A DNA stretch of 55,168 nt from Gamarada debralockiae. Lineage: Eukaryota > Ascomycota > Leotiomycetes > Helotiales > Hyphodiscaceae. The first letter of the stretch is position 1. Each line of letters opens with the position of its first letter. Shown piece after piece: positions 21,633 to 32,552 of the stretch. The position numbers and the translations under genes were made by a program. The DNA lies in NCBI GenBank assembly GCA_002803225.1, contig NXFV01001386.1, positions 1 through 55,168 on the forward strand. The letters are read 5' to 3'. A model generated the notes under the pieces. It made no database searches, was not told where the DNA came from, and saw nothing but the letters and a program-made list of their open reading frames with translations.

Positions 21633-23497
21633 CGTGCTTCGACCTCTTCCTGCGCCCGCACGGGCACTGTACCCCGCTTTCCTATCGCTAGAATGCCAAG
21701 TTTACTCCTCGTGGCTTCCTCTATGGGTTAAATCTTTCTGTGTTGGATCTAGATGCCTACAGCCTGCCCTGTTCTCAAAACGGTTTCTTGGCACTAACAA
21801 GCCGATCTTCCGAGTTCATCTGAGGCTGTGCAGACTTACGTTAAATATGGAGTTTATTAACCTCCTTCCTAAGCTCCTCCCTAAGCTCCTCCCTTAGCAG
21901 TATCCCTTAATGCTATTATGTCTATATTCTCTGACAACTACTACTCTTCATACCCCACGGATAACACCGAAGAACATGCTCTCCCCTCGTACGAGCATAG
22001 GAGGCCCCGTCATACAACGCGGTACCGAGGATGGAAATCCGCATGTACTCTCCACTAGAACGACCTTGACCCTCGACCCAACGGGCTTGTTTATAATAGA
22101 ACTCCCTTTAAGTGATGCCCCACCAGTCTCCTCGGCAATTCCTCGCTGCACGTCAACAGTGGAAGTTCGATTCATGTGAAGAGACCAGAATCGAAAGGCG
22201 GTGGGACTTCGTCCCTCGCCGTCTACGCTATCGGGGAGCATTTCATTTCTCCCTTGCACACGTGCAACAAGGAGCTACAGAATGTCACAGCTGCGCGTTC
22301 TCATGGCTTACTCGTCTCGGTACATCTCAGAGAGATCGTGTGGGACTTCAGCACGCAGGTTCCGCTGAAGAAAGACGAAGGTATGAATGTGAGGATAGTA
22401 GGATTTCCGACCGACCCTGTCTATATGATTGGGACTGCGAAGAGCCCGGAGACTGTGCGAAACATTTACAGCCGTTCTACAGTGGGAAGTGGGCTATTGA
22501 CGATGACGGGATGGTTGCTCTTGAGCGGGAGGGGTTCGCGGAGTGTAACGAAGGATTTGGACCCAGAGATGATGGATTTCTTGGTTTCTGCCCAGTGTGT
22601 AACAATGGAGGGGGTTCATCGTCCGAACAAAAGTAGTGGCCGCAAGTAGAGCATAGGCAAGCCCAGTTTGGGTTGATCTGTTTGTCCCTCGGGGGCCATG
22701 TTTTGATTGTATTGTTATATCCTGAGTTGTACATGCTTGCAAAAAATTTTCTTGGTATAAAATGCCTCATATGCACCATTCCTAGTTCCTGCAAAGTAGC
22801 CTAATATAAAACTTTCTAATCTTTAACACGGACCTCTATACCGGCGAAGTACGTAGTGATATTCAGATTCTTAATCCATTTCAAACTTGCTTCGCTCCTA
22901 GGGAAGCCATTTCCACTATTTCAAATACTGCCTTCTCCTCCATCATCCCTCCTTCGGGTTCAATTTGTCTCTCGGGACCAGCACAACCTTACCGCCAAAT
23001 ACCACCGCAATCTCTTCCAATCTCTTATATTTGGTCTCAGGGAGGAGCCATGTCAGGCGCCTTGCTAGAGTTCAAAGGATTTTTGGAGATATTACCACGT
23101 GACCTAAACCTGCAAGAGACAAGAAAATTTCCAGGTACGGAGCGCGATTTACTAATGTATGCTTTACTGCTCCAACTTCCGGCGACTTGTGAAGCGAAGC
23201 ACAATAATTGTCCCGGTGCAGCTCAGTTCGGAGGAGTGGATACTGCAGTAGTGCTGACCCTGGTCAATCGTCGCTCGCTAAGCCAATAAGGAGACAGGTG
23301 GAGTTCGTACAAGTACAGTACTTGACTGCGAGTTCCGTTCTTAGTCTCGCACAGCCCTCCAATGGAAGTGAAGGCTGCTTAGCTACTTACCAAACTCTCT
23401 TGGGCGAAAGGCATATATATCAGAATCCAACCTCCCCATATGTAGTTTTCATTTTCCAATCTTCTCGTAAACTTCTTCCTCATCTTGGTGTGACAAC
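21633..23497. other. Intergenic region with overlapping open frames
   Basis: Two plus frames, 22112-22636 (174 codons) and 22176-22649 (157 codons), overlap almost completely. The first has a Cys-rich, acidic end (DRPCLYDWDCEEPGDCAKH, then GFLGFCPVC) and could be an exon of an unrecognised gene. I cannot choose between them and call neither. A tandem CTAAGCTCCTCCC pair occurs near 21872-21897. Confidence 0.4.
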
Positions 23498-24657
23498 ATG
23501 GCAAACAATTCACACGCGACTCTTGCGTTCGGAGTTGGGCTCTTCTGCAACGAGCCAGACAAAATTCCAGAGCAGCTTGAGATCCTTCAAGTAGCTCGGG
23601 AGGGCAACATCAAAATGCTCGATACCTCCCGAATCTATGTGCGTGGTGATTCCCGTCTTATGGTCTTTTTTGTTGATGACCTCGTAGCTCGGTGGAGAGT
23701 CTGAAGCCTTTCTGGGTAACCAAGGCTTGGCAGAGTCTTTTCAGGTCATCACCAAGGCATCCATGGGGATGGCTGGTGGTGCATCTAGGGAGGGAATTGT
23801 GAGTGATTGGAATGCAAGCCAAAAAGCACTGAAGACAGAGAAGGTAAGCGCTCCTCGTGAAATCCCTAGTGCGAGATGTTGATTGGGTGTTTTACAGGTT
23901 CACATTTACCTCCTTCACCACCCCAACGATGCAACACCTATTTCCGACACTATGGATGGAATTCAAGAACTTTACCTAGCAGGTAGATTTGAAAGGGTAA
24001 GCTTTGCCCTTGCTCAAACGTGCATTCATTTCCTGACCAATATCAAAGTTCGGACTCTCCAACTTCTCAGCCAAGGAGGTAGAAGAATGTTACAACTACG
24101 CAAAATCCAAGAACTACGTTCTCCCCACAGTGTATCAGAGCATCTATGGTCTGGCAGCTCGCCAGAACGAGAAAGAACTGTTTCCAGTCCTCCGTCGCCT
24201 CGGTATCTCAATCCAAGCGTACTCCTCTCTTGCGTCCGGATTCCTCGTCAAGACGCCTGCTGATATCAAAGCCGGCGCCGGGAGTTTCAAGCATACAACA
24301 ATTCTTGGGAAGGTTCTTCAAGACATGTATGGAAAGCCAGTCTATCTGGATTTCTTGGACAACTACGCCAAGTTGGCCAAAGAGAGTGGAAATACTCAAG
24401 CTGGAATGGCGTACCGCTGGGTGGTGTGGAATAGTGCCTTGAAAGCGGAGCTTGGGGATTGTGTGGTCTTGGGTGCGACTAGTGCAAAGCAATTGAAGAA
24501 TACCGTAGAGGAGATTGAGAAGGGACCTTTGGAGGAGTGGGTTGTTGAGCGATTGGAGACGCTGTGGAAGAGCGTTGAGAAGGATGCGCCGCAGGACAAT
24601 TTTAGGACTTACAAGAAGCTGGCAGCTGTTGGTGGTTTCGAGGGAGTCAGCATGTAG
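23498..24657 (+). CDS. Aldo/keto reductase, AKR7 (aflatoxin-aldehyde reductase-like) type
   Basis: Cytosolic NADPH-dependent reductase of aldehydes or ketones. Four exons: 23498-23638, 23688-23843, 23898-23996 and 24049-24657, with introns of 49, 54 and 52 bp, all GT..AG and in frame. They give 334 residues. Catalytic tetrad: Asp and Tyr in LDTSRIY, Lys in VITKAS and His in LLHHPND. The barrel continues with FGLSNFSAKEVE, then VYQSIYGLAARQNEKELFP, then ISIQAYSSLASGFL and VVLGATSAKQL, a typical AKR7 order. The N-terminus is short but starts with the usual beta-strand (LAFGVGLF). No biosynthetic cluster surrounds it, so a general detoxifying role is the simplest reading. Confidence 0.9.
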
Positions 24658-24918
24658 AGCTGAAGATGACTTCACGATAAGTCTGGAACTTGTGACGAGG
24701 TACTTTGTGGGGGTGTACTACTTGTACTTCCCGCCCAAAACGACAACATGCGGGAGCTACCTCCTTTCTTATCAATTTTAGTATCTTCCATACCTCACTA
24801 TGAACTTCCGCGATATGATGACTGCGACATATCTTTGTTGGTGTCAAACCCTGCGTCGATGAATGCTTATTTTGTTCCTGGCGACATGGGTGTTAGTGGT
24901 TGAGATCGACGTCGACAT

Positions 24919-24926
24919 TGACGTCA
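24919..24926. promoter_or_regulatory. CRE-like palindrome TGACGTCA
   Basis: A perfect CREB/ATF-type site 164 bp before the ATG of the gene at 25090, with further GACGTC sequence just upstream. bZIP control of that gene is inferred only. Confidence 0.35.
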
Positions 24927-25089
24927 CAGCCCCCCTTCCCAGAAACTTGGCAATCATAAATCAAGATCACCCCCATATCATTCCTGTTCCTCTCCCAAAT
25001 ATTCATCTTTCAAAATCGCAGTCCTAAAGGGTCCATACTCACAAAACTATCCACTTTTAAATATTGGAACTCTCCAAAGAACGTTCAAG

Positions 25090-25643
25090 ATGCCCCTTTT
25101 CAGCCGACGCTCCGAAGAAGAAGTCGCACCCGATGTCCCCGAAAAAGCAGAGCCGCCCCGACGTCGAAGCACACTATTCGGACGCCATCGCTCCGTATCA
25201 CCCGTTTCCACTGCGGCCACTGAGCGCTCCACAAATTCATTTTCAAGTCCATCGCGCCGCGGACTTCTGCACCGGAATGATGCAGACCCTACGATACGAG
25301 CCGCACATGATCGTGTATTGAGCGCCGAGGCAGCGGAAAGAGAGGCAGATAAGGCGCTGCTGCATGCGAGAGCTATGGTGAAGGAGGCGAGGGAACACGT
25401 TAAGAGGCTCGAGAGAGAAGCTGCTGAAGAGTGAGTTAAACATCGGTGTTGGTTGGTGCAGTTTTTATCAGTTGCTGACTTTTGGAATAGGGCTCGTCTG
25501 GCACGAATAAAGCAAGAGCAAGCTGCATCAATTTCGAAGAGAGCGAGACCTCTTGGGCGTAAGTACCATCTCTCCATCCGCCCCCGCCGGTGGTTTTACA
25601 CCTCGCTGACCTCAGGGCGCCTACAGGCCACGATCATGTATAG
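25090..25643 (+). CDS. Small conserved fungal coiled-coil protein
   Basis: Exons 25090-25430, 25491-25558 and 25627-25643 (introns 60 and 68 bp), 141 residues. A basic, Ser/Arg-rich N-terminus (STLFGRHRSVSPVS, then SPSRRGLLHRND) precedes a long charged helix with Ala/Glu/Arg heptads (LSAEAAEREADKALLHARAM, then EHVKRLEREAAEEARLARI). It closes with SISKRARPLGRHDHV. I know this layout as a widespread uncharacterised Pezizomycotina protein; the function is unknown. The last exon encodes only five residues, and the three-exon join restores the expected HDHV ending. Confidence 0.8.
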
Positions 25644-25955
25644 GACATACATTCTGCGAAGTTTGATACCGCCAGATACCCTACCGCCTTCTCTTTACGC
25701 AACACTGTATGCGATACTCTGTCGTCTTGTTTTGGAAGACCCCTTCATCGTGGAGTTTTATGATTCGGATGAATGTATTATATGAGCAGATATACCACGA
25801 CCAATATTTTCAAGAATACATAAGATTTACAACAAAACACAATACAACCCAGGTGGTTTGCAGTTCTGCTATACGTTTGAATAAACACCTGATCCTTTTT
25901 TTCTACCCGCTGACGCAGTTTTATATACTACTTCCAGTAATCCTATTGCAATGCC
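25644..25955. other. Intergenic spacer
   Basis: AT-rich sequence between the convergent gene ends. Nothing recognised. Confidence 0.4.
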
Positions 25956-26541
25956 TTAAGATCCAGATTCCATAAATCCCCTCACAACTCTCAGCGTCAT
26001 ACCCCACATTCTCACTATTTCCACCATACCCACCCACGCCCTCAAAATGTCCCGCCCACTCTTCACAAATTCCGTCTCATACAACACCACCGTGCCCCTC
26101 ATCACCGGCTGCGCAAACATCTCATTGAAATAATACAGATCGAGCTGACACATATTATTCGCAGCAATAGTCGGCTGGTAAATTATCGCATAGAACGTAT
26201 GAGCTATATACATCGGCTTGGGTCGGCGCTGAAGGTGTTATCGATTGCTGCGGGCGTGATGCTTGGCCCTGAGATGGGATTGGGAACGATGACTGGTTTG
26301 GTTTGAATGCTGAATTCGCTGGGTGAGATGGGCTTGTATGCTTCAGTGTCTGGATCGAAGCTCGCGTATGCGGCGGGGCGCGCTACGATTGCTGTGGTAT
26401 TGTCAGTCTTTGTTCTCAATTTTGAATTGAATGGATAGGGAGATATGTACTTGGAAGTAAACCCATCAAATCCCGTCCATTTGCACCTCCAACATAGCTG
26501 ACAAACTTCGTAATTGAAGGATGTCTTTCCGACTTTCAAGC
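25956..26541 (-). pseudogene. 3' part of a gene of unknown function, cut off by a transposon
   Basis: Minus strand. Coding-looking segments are FVSYVGGANGRDLMGLLP (upstream of a likely intron, GTACAT..CACAG), then IVARPAAYASFDPDTEAY, then SEFSIQTKPVIVPNPISG. A one-base frame change near 26213 leads to HTFYAIIYQPTIAANNMC and QLDLYYFNEMFAQPVMRG, ending at 25956. The family is not recognised. It stops abruptly at the end of the inverted-repeat element, and a matching 5' half lies beyond it at 29266-29645. I infer one former gene; its continuity needs an uninterrupted orthologue. Confidence 0.5.
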
Positions 26542-26545
26542 GATC

Positions 26546-26585
26546 TGTTTCATGGGAACCATCAATGCGAGCCTTTCATGAATTG
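26546..26585 (+). repeat. Left terminal inverted repeat
   Basis: 40 bp, paired with 29222-29261 with one mismatch. Internal neighbours on both sides repeat the motif GACCAATTAGATAGT or close variants, extending a weaker similarity inward. Confidence 0.8.
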
Positions 26586-26764
26586 AACGTCTATTTCATC
26601 AAACTTGACCAATTAGATAGTCTAATTCATCAATTACACGTTTTGCGAATTCAATTATGGGGTTCATATTTCTCTATAGTACTAGTAAAACAACTATTAA
26701 GGTACTATATCAAAAGCATTAAAAATCAGGGGAATATCAGACCTAGCACCTCTTACTGCCTTCA

Positions 26765-28635
26765 CTATACACCTCTGCTGCGAGTGGCTCTTGTCACTCT
26801 TCTCCCAGTGGAGTCCCTATCCTCTCTTCTAGCAGCTGGACTAGTACTTAGGCTTGAATTTTCAGTAGATCTCTCAATCTGTCGGCGGCGAGCTAGTGGT
26901 TGCTGAACCTCAATTGCGTCCTCAGTTCTAGCTCTTCCAAATTCATGATTTTCTCTATCTCCTACTTGCTCATAATAAGTACGCTTTCCTCTCCTCCTAG
27001 TGCGTTGCTGAGCTTTGATTGGGCCCCGACTATTTATCAACTCTACAATCTTCGCAAAAGAGAGCTTTAGCTCCTTTCTAGCTTACTAAATCGTTATCCT
27101 AGGGATTTCCTCTATATCAGAGTCTATGCTATTCAATTGGCTGTGTTGATAGCGTCCTGTAATCAACCCTACTTAGTATTCAACTAATAGCCTGCGCAAG
27201 TATACTGTATCACACGGCAAAACACTCTTCGGAGCTCACTAGCCAATCTAAGAGGCTTAGGAATGAACAAGGAAATAATACTACCCTAGGCAAAGATCTC
27301 ATCAGCAGGAATAGTGTTGCCAGCTGTTATTCTTGCTGCATTGATACGGTTCCGGGCTGCAACTTGTTCCTCGATCATAGAGTGCACAAGAGTATAGGTT
27401 TTAGTGCTCTTATTCGCGTTCAAAGGCTCTTCTTCAATATTACTAAATTTCTTAGTTATATAGTATTAAGAGTAAGTGAAGAATAACTTATTTAGGGTCG
27501 CCTAGAGACTCCTTGGAAAGCTAGTGAGGCTTACGTCTAAACCGCACCTCAAAAGGAGTAACTTGATTAGGTAACATATGACTGCCAGTTGTATTGGTTA
27601 CTTCCTGAAGTTTAGGAAGTAAGTGACACTAACCTAGCACCCCACATTCAATTCGAAGAGCTACTAAGTGACGCTTGAACTCCTAGTTATGAACCTCAAT
27701 TGAGCCTTGAGATTCAAGGTAATAGGCGCGGCCCCTGATCACAGGAATAGGGGAATAGTAGTTTTTCACAAGATCATTGAAATCCCCTTTAAATTCACCT
27801 CTATTATCACAGTAAATTGAAGAGGGAGAACCGTTGTTTACAAACCAAGGGGCCATATAATGAGTAACTTCAGTAGAAGTTTTGTCTGTAAGTGTATAGA
27901 GCTAAATCATATAAGAGAAGTAGTCCTTTACCTATATTAAATTCACGAGCAGGCATGTGCGCTATATATGATTCTATGACTCACTTGTAAGACGTAGTTG
28001 TACCCTTCATCAGGCTAAGAAGTAAAATTCATTAGATTAATATAGACTCAATCTAGTACACATCTGCTAATAATTGGATTGATAGTTAGAGGCTCCTTAT
28101 TATTAGAGGCATTCACGTTGCAAATAGTACACTGGCTTACAACCCAAGCAACGTTATCTTGAGTACATGCGTAGAAGAGCTCAGAGCCCCTCATATGAGT
28201 ACAGTTGATACCTCTTAAATATTAGCACTTGGAACGTGAGAATCAGCTGATACTTACTAGCATAGTGAAGTCCCCGATGTAACCGGCCAATACATGCCAA
28301 GGCATTATAGTCACAGAGAGGGTATCTCTTCCTATATACCACACCTCGTATAGTCTCAGCACTACAGTAGATCTGACTGTATCAAGCTCAAAGTAATGTT
28401 GAGTCCAAACCTTCAGATTACGTAGTCTGCCTAGCTCAGTACTACGCTGGTTGGTGATATTGAAAAGCACTTGTACTAGAGTATTTGGGTAATTAAGGAT
28501 CTCTCTCATCTCCCAGCAACAACGACTTGTCAAGAGGCTATGATTGGTATTGGTACGTGGGTAGTTCTCGAACTCCTGCTCCAGGTGATCAGGGAAGGGA
28601 TTGATACAGCTAGGCTCCACAGAGATAGGAGGCAA
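26765..28635 (-). pseudogene. Degenerate integrase/transposase (rve-type DDE) of the inverted-repeat element
   Basis: Read on the minus strand across stops and frame changes. From about 28635 come an N-terminal region, then a zinc-finger-like stretch (VSQCTIC near 28130), DLMDFTS-type sequence with YNYVLQV near 28000, and the core SIYCDNRGEFKG near 27800 (second Asp). ESQGSIE near 27710 gives the catalytic Glu, and LLPKLQEVTNTTGS with VTPFEVRFRRKPH follows. The C-terminal tail (26765-27040) is Arg/Thr-rich. Many stops are TAG/TAA in an AT-rich setting, as expected after repeat-induced point mutation. No active enzyme can be made. Confidence 0.65.
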
Positions 28636-28940
28636 ATAAGAGAGAAAATTAGCCCTATGAGGGGACTGAGACGGATCGAGTATATCTATAGTTAAGATGC
28701 AAGATAGCTGCCAGATACTGGAAAATTAGAGGGAGAACATAGGCTATTATATAGAAAATTTTCCAAGATAGCTGGCCAAGGCAGAGCTTAGACATGCCAA
28801 AGCTAAGTATACTAATCTAGTTATGTTTCTAAGTAATTATATGAGCTTAAATTAAGATATTCTATTCATCTAGTAAGGAGTATCTATTGATTATAACTAT
28901 AATTAAAGAAAGAGGTTAGTCAAGTGTAAGGCAGGCAATG

Positions 28941-29084
28941 TGTCAGTTGAGCTGGGTGTTGCTATGGCAACGGGTCTGTGTACATAGCTCGGGTTCTGGC
29001 AACCCTACGAGTCTTCCTTCCTTAGTTATCAATCAGTTATCAATCAATACATGATTTGCACACATACTATCGTCTGATTCGACA
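28941..29084. repeat. Solo LTR, copy 2 (144 bp), nested in the transposon
   Basis: Begins TGTCAG and ends CGACA. A perfect 5-bp duplication, caatg, lies at 28936-28940 and 29085-29089. It is the same family as 635-765, differing by small indels, including an extra TTATCAATCAG-type tandem unit near 29025-29045. It lies inside the right part of the inverted-repeat element, so it inserted later. Confidence 0.82.
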
Positions 29085-29221
29085 CAATGATCGACACCAA
29101 CACCCTTAATTACAGCCCCTGCGTAAGCTTATAGTTCCCATAGAGATTGACCAATTAGATATTTGGATTCAGAAAACATGGAATTGATCAATTAGACGGC
29201 CAACTGACCAATTAAATAGTC

Positions 29222-29261
29222 CAATTCATGAAAGGCTCGCATTGATGGTTACCATGAAACA
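29222..29261 (-). repeat. Right terminal inverted repeat
   Basis: Partner of 26546-26585 (39/40). Just outside it, GATCAACAT..ATGTTGATC forms a separate 9-bp inverted repeat at 29262-29284. Confidence 0.8.
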
Positions 29262-29265
29262 GATC

Positions 29266-29645
29266 AACATATAAGATGTTGATCTAACTTGCCATGAGAT
29301 TGTCGATCACGAGTGAGCCTTGCCGAATATAGTATCGAAATCCGCTGGCGACAAGTACTGGGTGCGTGTCTTCTGGGAAACTATGGAGAAAGGGGATTGG
29401 TCACCGGTTGGAATTGGGAGGAGGGGATATGAAACGGTGGATTGGACCGAGGTTCTGTTGATTGGGACGATGAACCATGCTTGAAATTGTCAACGGGATC
29501 ATCAATAAATGACGAAAGGATACTTACTGGTGTTCATGGACATGGTCCTGAGATTGAGGTTGTACTGAGCGAGTGTGTTGGGCCCAGCTTGAGCTACAGC
29601 CAGCGACCAGAACACAAGTCTTACCAGGGCAGTTGTGAGAATCAT
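29266..29645 (-). pseudogene. 5' part of a secreted or membrane protein gene, cut off by a transposon
   Basis: Minus strand. Exon 1 (29645-29528) starts MILTTALVRLVFWSLAVAQA, a good signal peptide, and continues to a GTAAGT donor. An intron at 29455-29527 ends CAACAG. Exon 2 reads PPFHIPSSQFQPVTNP, then a TAG, then in the same frame FPEDTHPVLVASGFRYYIRQ and GSLVIDNLMA before the transposon. The stop sits where a CAG would fit. The remaining coding sequence probably lies at 25956-26541. Family unknown. Confidence 0.5.
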
Positions 29646-30348
29646 GGTGAATCCAATACACGTGCCAAACTTCGTTTCCTAAATAATTGAGAGAGAAGTG
29701 TAAGAAACGAAGAGAGGTCTCGACGCTGAAGGCATCGACGCATCGTTGTTAGTAAATGTTGCTGTATGCCTTTATTAGATTTTCTTCTATCAAGACCATC
29801 GGATGGTGACCTTAACCGTTTGAGATTTGAAGGATCCAATAGCTTGGGAACGAATAACGTAAAGCCGTCTGAACAGCGGCTCATTTAGTTCTGCAGATCT
29901 TGGCGTTGTACAATACACTTGTTAAGAGAGTTACGTATGTCACTAAGAAGCGAGGTGTTGGTTGGAACTGCCTAATCGAGTATATCCTGTATTTCCCCCT
30001 CTTTTGTGGTATAAGAGAGCTCTTCCCCTTCTTGTATTTCAACTCCTTAGATATCAGCTAGGTCCTGGAAATGCCACTATATTTCGCCCCCAAAATACAG
30101 CTCAACTGACACGAGGGGAGTAATTTTATTACTGTGACTACCAACGAAGACTCCAATTTCCCCGGTGTTACAATCCGACATTGTTCGTTGCCTGGTCGTG
30201 TGGCTAAACCCCTAAGTCGCTTCCGCATTTGGAAACAAGCGAGGTTTGTCGAATCGTGCCTTCCCTTTGAACAATTATTACTGAACGCATCAATCTAGCT
30301 AGGTCTCTCGTAACCACTCAGCGCCATCCAAGCCATCTTTCACTACCC
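29646..30348. other. Intergenic region
   Basis: No gene recognised. An 80-codon minus frame at 29642-29884 lacks any domain. Confidence 0.4.
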
Positions 30349-30741
30349 CTACGCACTTCCTATCGCCCTTGGCACAAGCGGAGCTAACTCTATCGCGATG
30401 AAATCAAAGATCGGCCCGGATAACTGCCTCTTTTCACTCCCAGCCTTCCCCTCAGAATCCAGTGTATCGATGGCTTCTGGGATGTCCCCAGGCAGGACGA
30501 TGGTACCGAGATATCCAAGGCCTTGAAGTGTCTCGTCGACTTCTTGTGGTGGTTGGAGGTCTCCAGCTGTTGTTCCGTAATCGTCGGAGGACTCGTGATT
30601 CCTGATACGAAGAGTTAGTTTTGTTGTGCAAAGGGTAACAATGGCACCTACGAGTGTCGGGCCTGATCCTTGGCCAAAGAATGGAGCTGCAGCTACTGCA
30701 CAGGAGAGAGCCAGTATTGATGCAAACCTGAGGATATACAT
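30349..30741 (-). CDS. Small secreted protein with a Kex2-type site
   Basis: Start ATG at 30741. The signal peptide MYILRFASILALSCAVAAA is followed by PFFGQGSGPTL. A 60-bp intron (30592-30651, GTAGGT..CACGAG, branch AACTAAC) is a multiple of three, so the frame is also open unspliced. I prefer the spliced form because it joins smoothly into SSDDYGTTAGDLQPP. An acidic middle (LGYLGTIVLPGDIPEAIDTL) leads to EKRQLSGPIFDFIAIELAPL. The Lys-Arg would release a C-terminal peptide of about 28 residues if Kex2 acts there. No family recognised; 110 residues spliced. An in-frame ATG at 30777 would put a polar stretch before the signal peptide. Confidence 0.62.
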   Translation of the reverse strand: MYILRFASILALSCAVAAAPFFGQGSGPTLVGAIVTLCTTKLTLRIRNHESSDDYGTTAGDLQPPQEVDETLQGLGYLGTIVLPGDIPEAIDTLDSEGKAGSEKRQLSGPIFDFIAIELAPLVPRAIGSA

Positions 30742-31613
30742 GATGATGGTTGTGAGGTTTTGAGATTTCGAGAGCATACAACACAGTGAGTTTGACTTCA
30801 GAAGAGCGGTTGGAGCGATATGAAAGCTGATAAGGAAGGGACTCGATCAAACATAAATGGTGAAAACAATCACCCCTCAGATACCGGGAGTGCTGAGAGA
30901 TAACATGGCGGTTCGACTTCAAAATCCGCAGATCCCTCTGCGGCAATGAATTCGGAGCGGCAGACACTTACAGTGCACTTTTCACAGTGACATGTTTTGC
31001 TGATTACATATTGCCATTGGGGTTTTTGGCGCGCCAAAAGAGACAAACTTTCTTGGCAATTCGTCAACACCTGGATCTATGATGAGGAGGCTATAGTGCT
31101 GGGGCGGTTAGTTTTGACAAATTAAAATGTCGTCAGGAGGTGACTTACCGGTGCGAAAGTCTAAACCGCCTGGAAGCGAGAGACTCACCCTTTTTCTTAG
31201 TTCAGCTACCAAGAGCCCGTTTTTAGATTTAGAGTTCGCTAATCAGACAGTCGTATTTCTCAGTTAGATCCCAACTTTTTGGGCTCGGGGAGTTAATAAG
31301 CTTCTCTCTAAGCTTAACGCTAGAATTCGCAACAGGCGAATTTGGACTTTTCCATGTACACGGAACTCTGTCCGCAGGGTCTGCTGCTGAATAGTTCTTC
31401 GGCGGACAATTAAAGAACCCAGAATTACTCCACTCGTGGGGCCTTTTCCATATCGTCATTGTTGGTGACTTAAGTGGTGGCAACGGGACTATGTGTGCGG
31501 CTTGAAATTCTTTTTGGAGACATGTCTGAATTCAATATATGGCGTTTCCCCGCAGCTAAAACTTGTCTTCCATCACTCACTTCGCATTTCTGCTCGGTCT
31601 TTATTCTCTCGCC
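30742..31613. other. Intergenic region
   Basis: Short minus frames at 31229-31483 and 31470-31691 show no domain. The last bases before 31614 are a CT-rich leader typical of fungal 5' untranslated regions. Confidence 0.4.
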
Positions 31614-32340
31614 ATGAAGTTCTCTCTTAGCACACTCGCCCTCCTCACCCTTGCAGGACAGAGTATCAGCCTTCCTATCACTTGATACCAAGTCTCGGTC
31701 TCAACGCCGCTGCGAACCACGGATACATACCTCATAATGGTGTTGGAATAATGGTCAAATCATCGATGGCGTTAACTCCGCGTACGGAATGGCCTTGGAT
31801 CTTGGTGGGTTCCTGGGGCTGTATAGATTAAGCTTTGACAGGAATCTTTTAGGTTTCTCCATTAGTAGACCAACCAGCAAAAGCGAATTGCCATTAAGAA
31901 ATATCGCTGTATTAATGGGGGCACCACAAGGACTATCAGGCTCTCACAATAAGTACGAAGCCAATACAAGTCCTAGCCGAAGAGACATTTATAAATAGTT
32001 AGTAGCATCATTCGAGCTCACGAGGAGATTCTATTCCTGGAAGAGATACCAACTAGTCAAAAAGTGACAACAACTACCAAGTCCAAGTCCCTCAGTTCCA
32101 GCAATTCTATAACCCAGTCCACACTCATAGGCGATGCAAGTAACTAATATGAAAACCTGATTGATTTCTATATCAGTCGCTACAATAACAGCATGAACAC
32201 GAGCCCATATTTCTTCTACCCTCCTTTCGCAGACATTCTGGTATCACTAGTGGGATATATATTCACTCCTCACATAATGTGGGAGGAATTGGTCAGGGTT
32301 GTGGAGGAGGCCGGAACGAGAAAAGGTGCAGAGTGAGCAT
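31614..32340 (+). pseudogene. Heme-thiolate peroxidase (chloroperoxidase, Peroxidase_2 family), dead copy
   Basis: ATG at 31614 gives a signal peptide (MKFSLSTLALLTLAG) and then a TGA at 31683-31685. In a shifted frame GLNAAANHGYIPHNGV follows, matching the PCPGLN..ANHGY..RNG hallmark. Another frame from 31789 gives MALDLGGFLGLYRLSFD and GLSGSHNKYEANTSPSRRD. A third gives MNTSPYFFYPPFADILVS near 32190-32250. These occur in family order. The position of the proximal heme-ligand Cys in PCPGLN is Ser here (codon AGT, 31691-31693). The frame changes, stops and ligand loss make it non-functional. The end is approximate. Confidence 0.75.
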
Positions 32341-32552
32341 CGGTTTTGGGAAAAGCGGCGGTTAAGGCCGGGAAACTTTTACTGGAGCAAAATAGAGGAA
32401 TGAAATGTGAATAATGAGAGAAGCAGTATGAGGAGCTAAACAGAAAGGGGTTGACAATGAGTAAAATTACAAGTCTTGTAGCGCAATTTGCTGATTATCG
32501 ATGTCTTACTACAGACTACACAAAGTAATTGCCAGAAAAAGCCCACCCGCTC
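32341..32552. other. Short spacer, 3' sides of convergent genes
   Basis: Nothing recognised. Confidence 0.4.

Larger units (their letters stand above)
26546..29261. mobile_element. 2.7-kb degenerate DNA transposon with 40-bp inverted ends and Ginger/gypsy-type integrase
   Basis: The ends at 26546-26585 and 29222-29261 are inverted repeats matching at 39 of 40 positions, starting TGTTTCATGG and ending CCATGAAACA. GATC stands directly outside both ends (26542-26545 and 29262-29265). This could be a 4-bp target duplication or, since it is palindromic, part of the repeat. Inside, the minus strand encodes a decayed DDE integrase. A solo LTR with its own duplication is nested at 28941-29084. TIRs plus a gypsy-like integrase are the definition of Ginger-type transposons; I assign that group tentatively. 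Confidence 0.7.
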
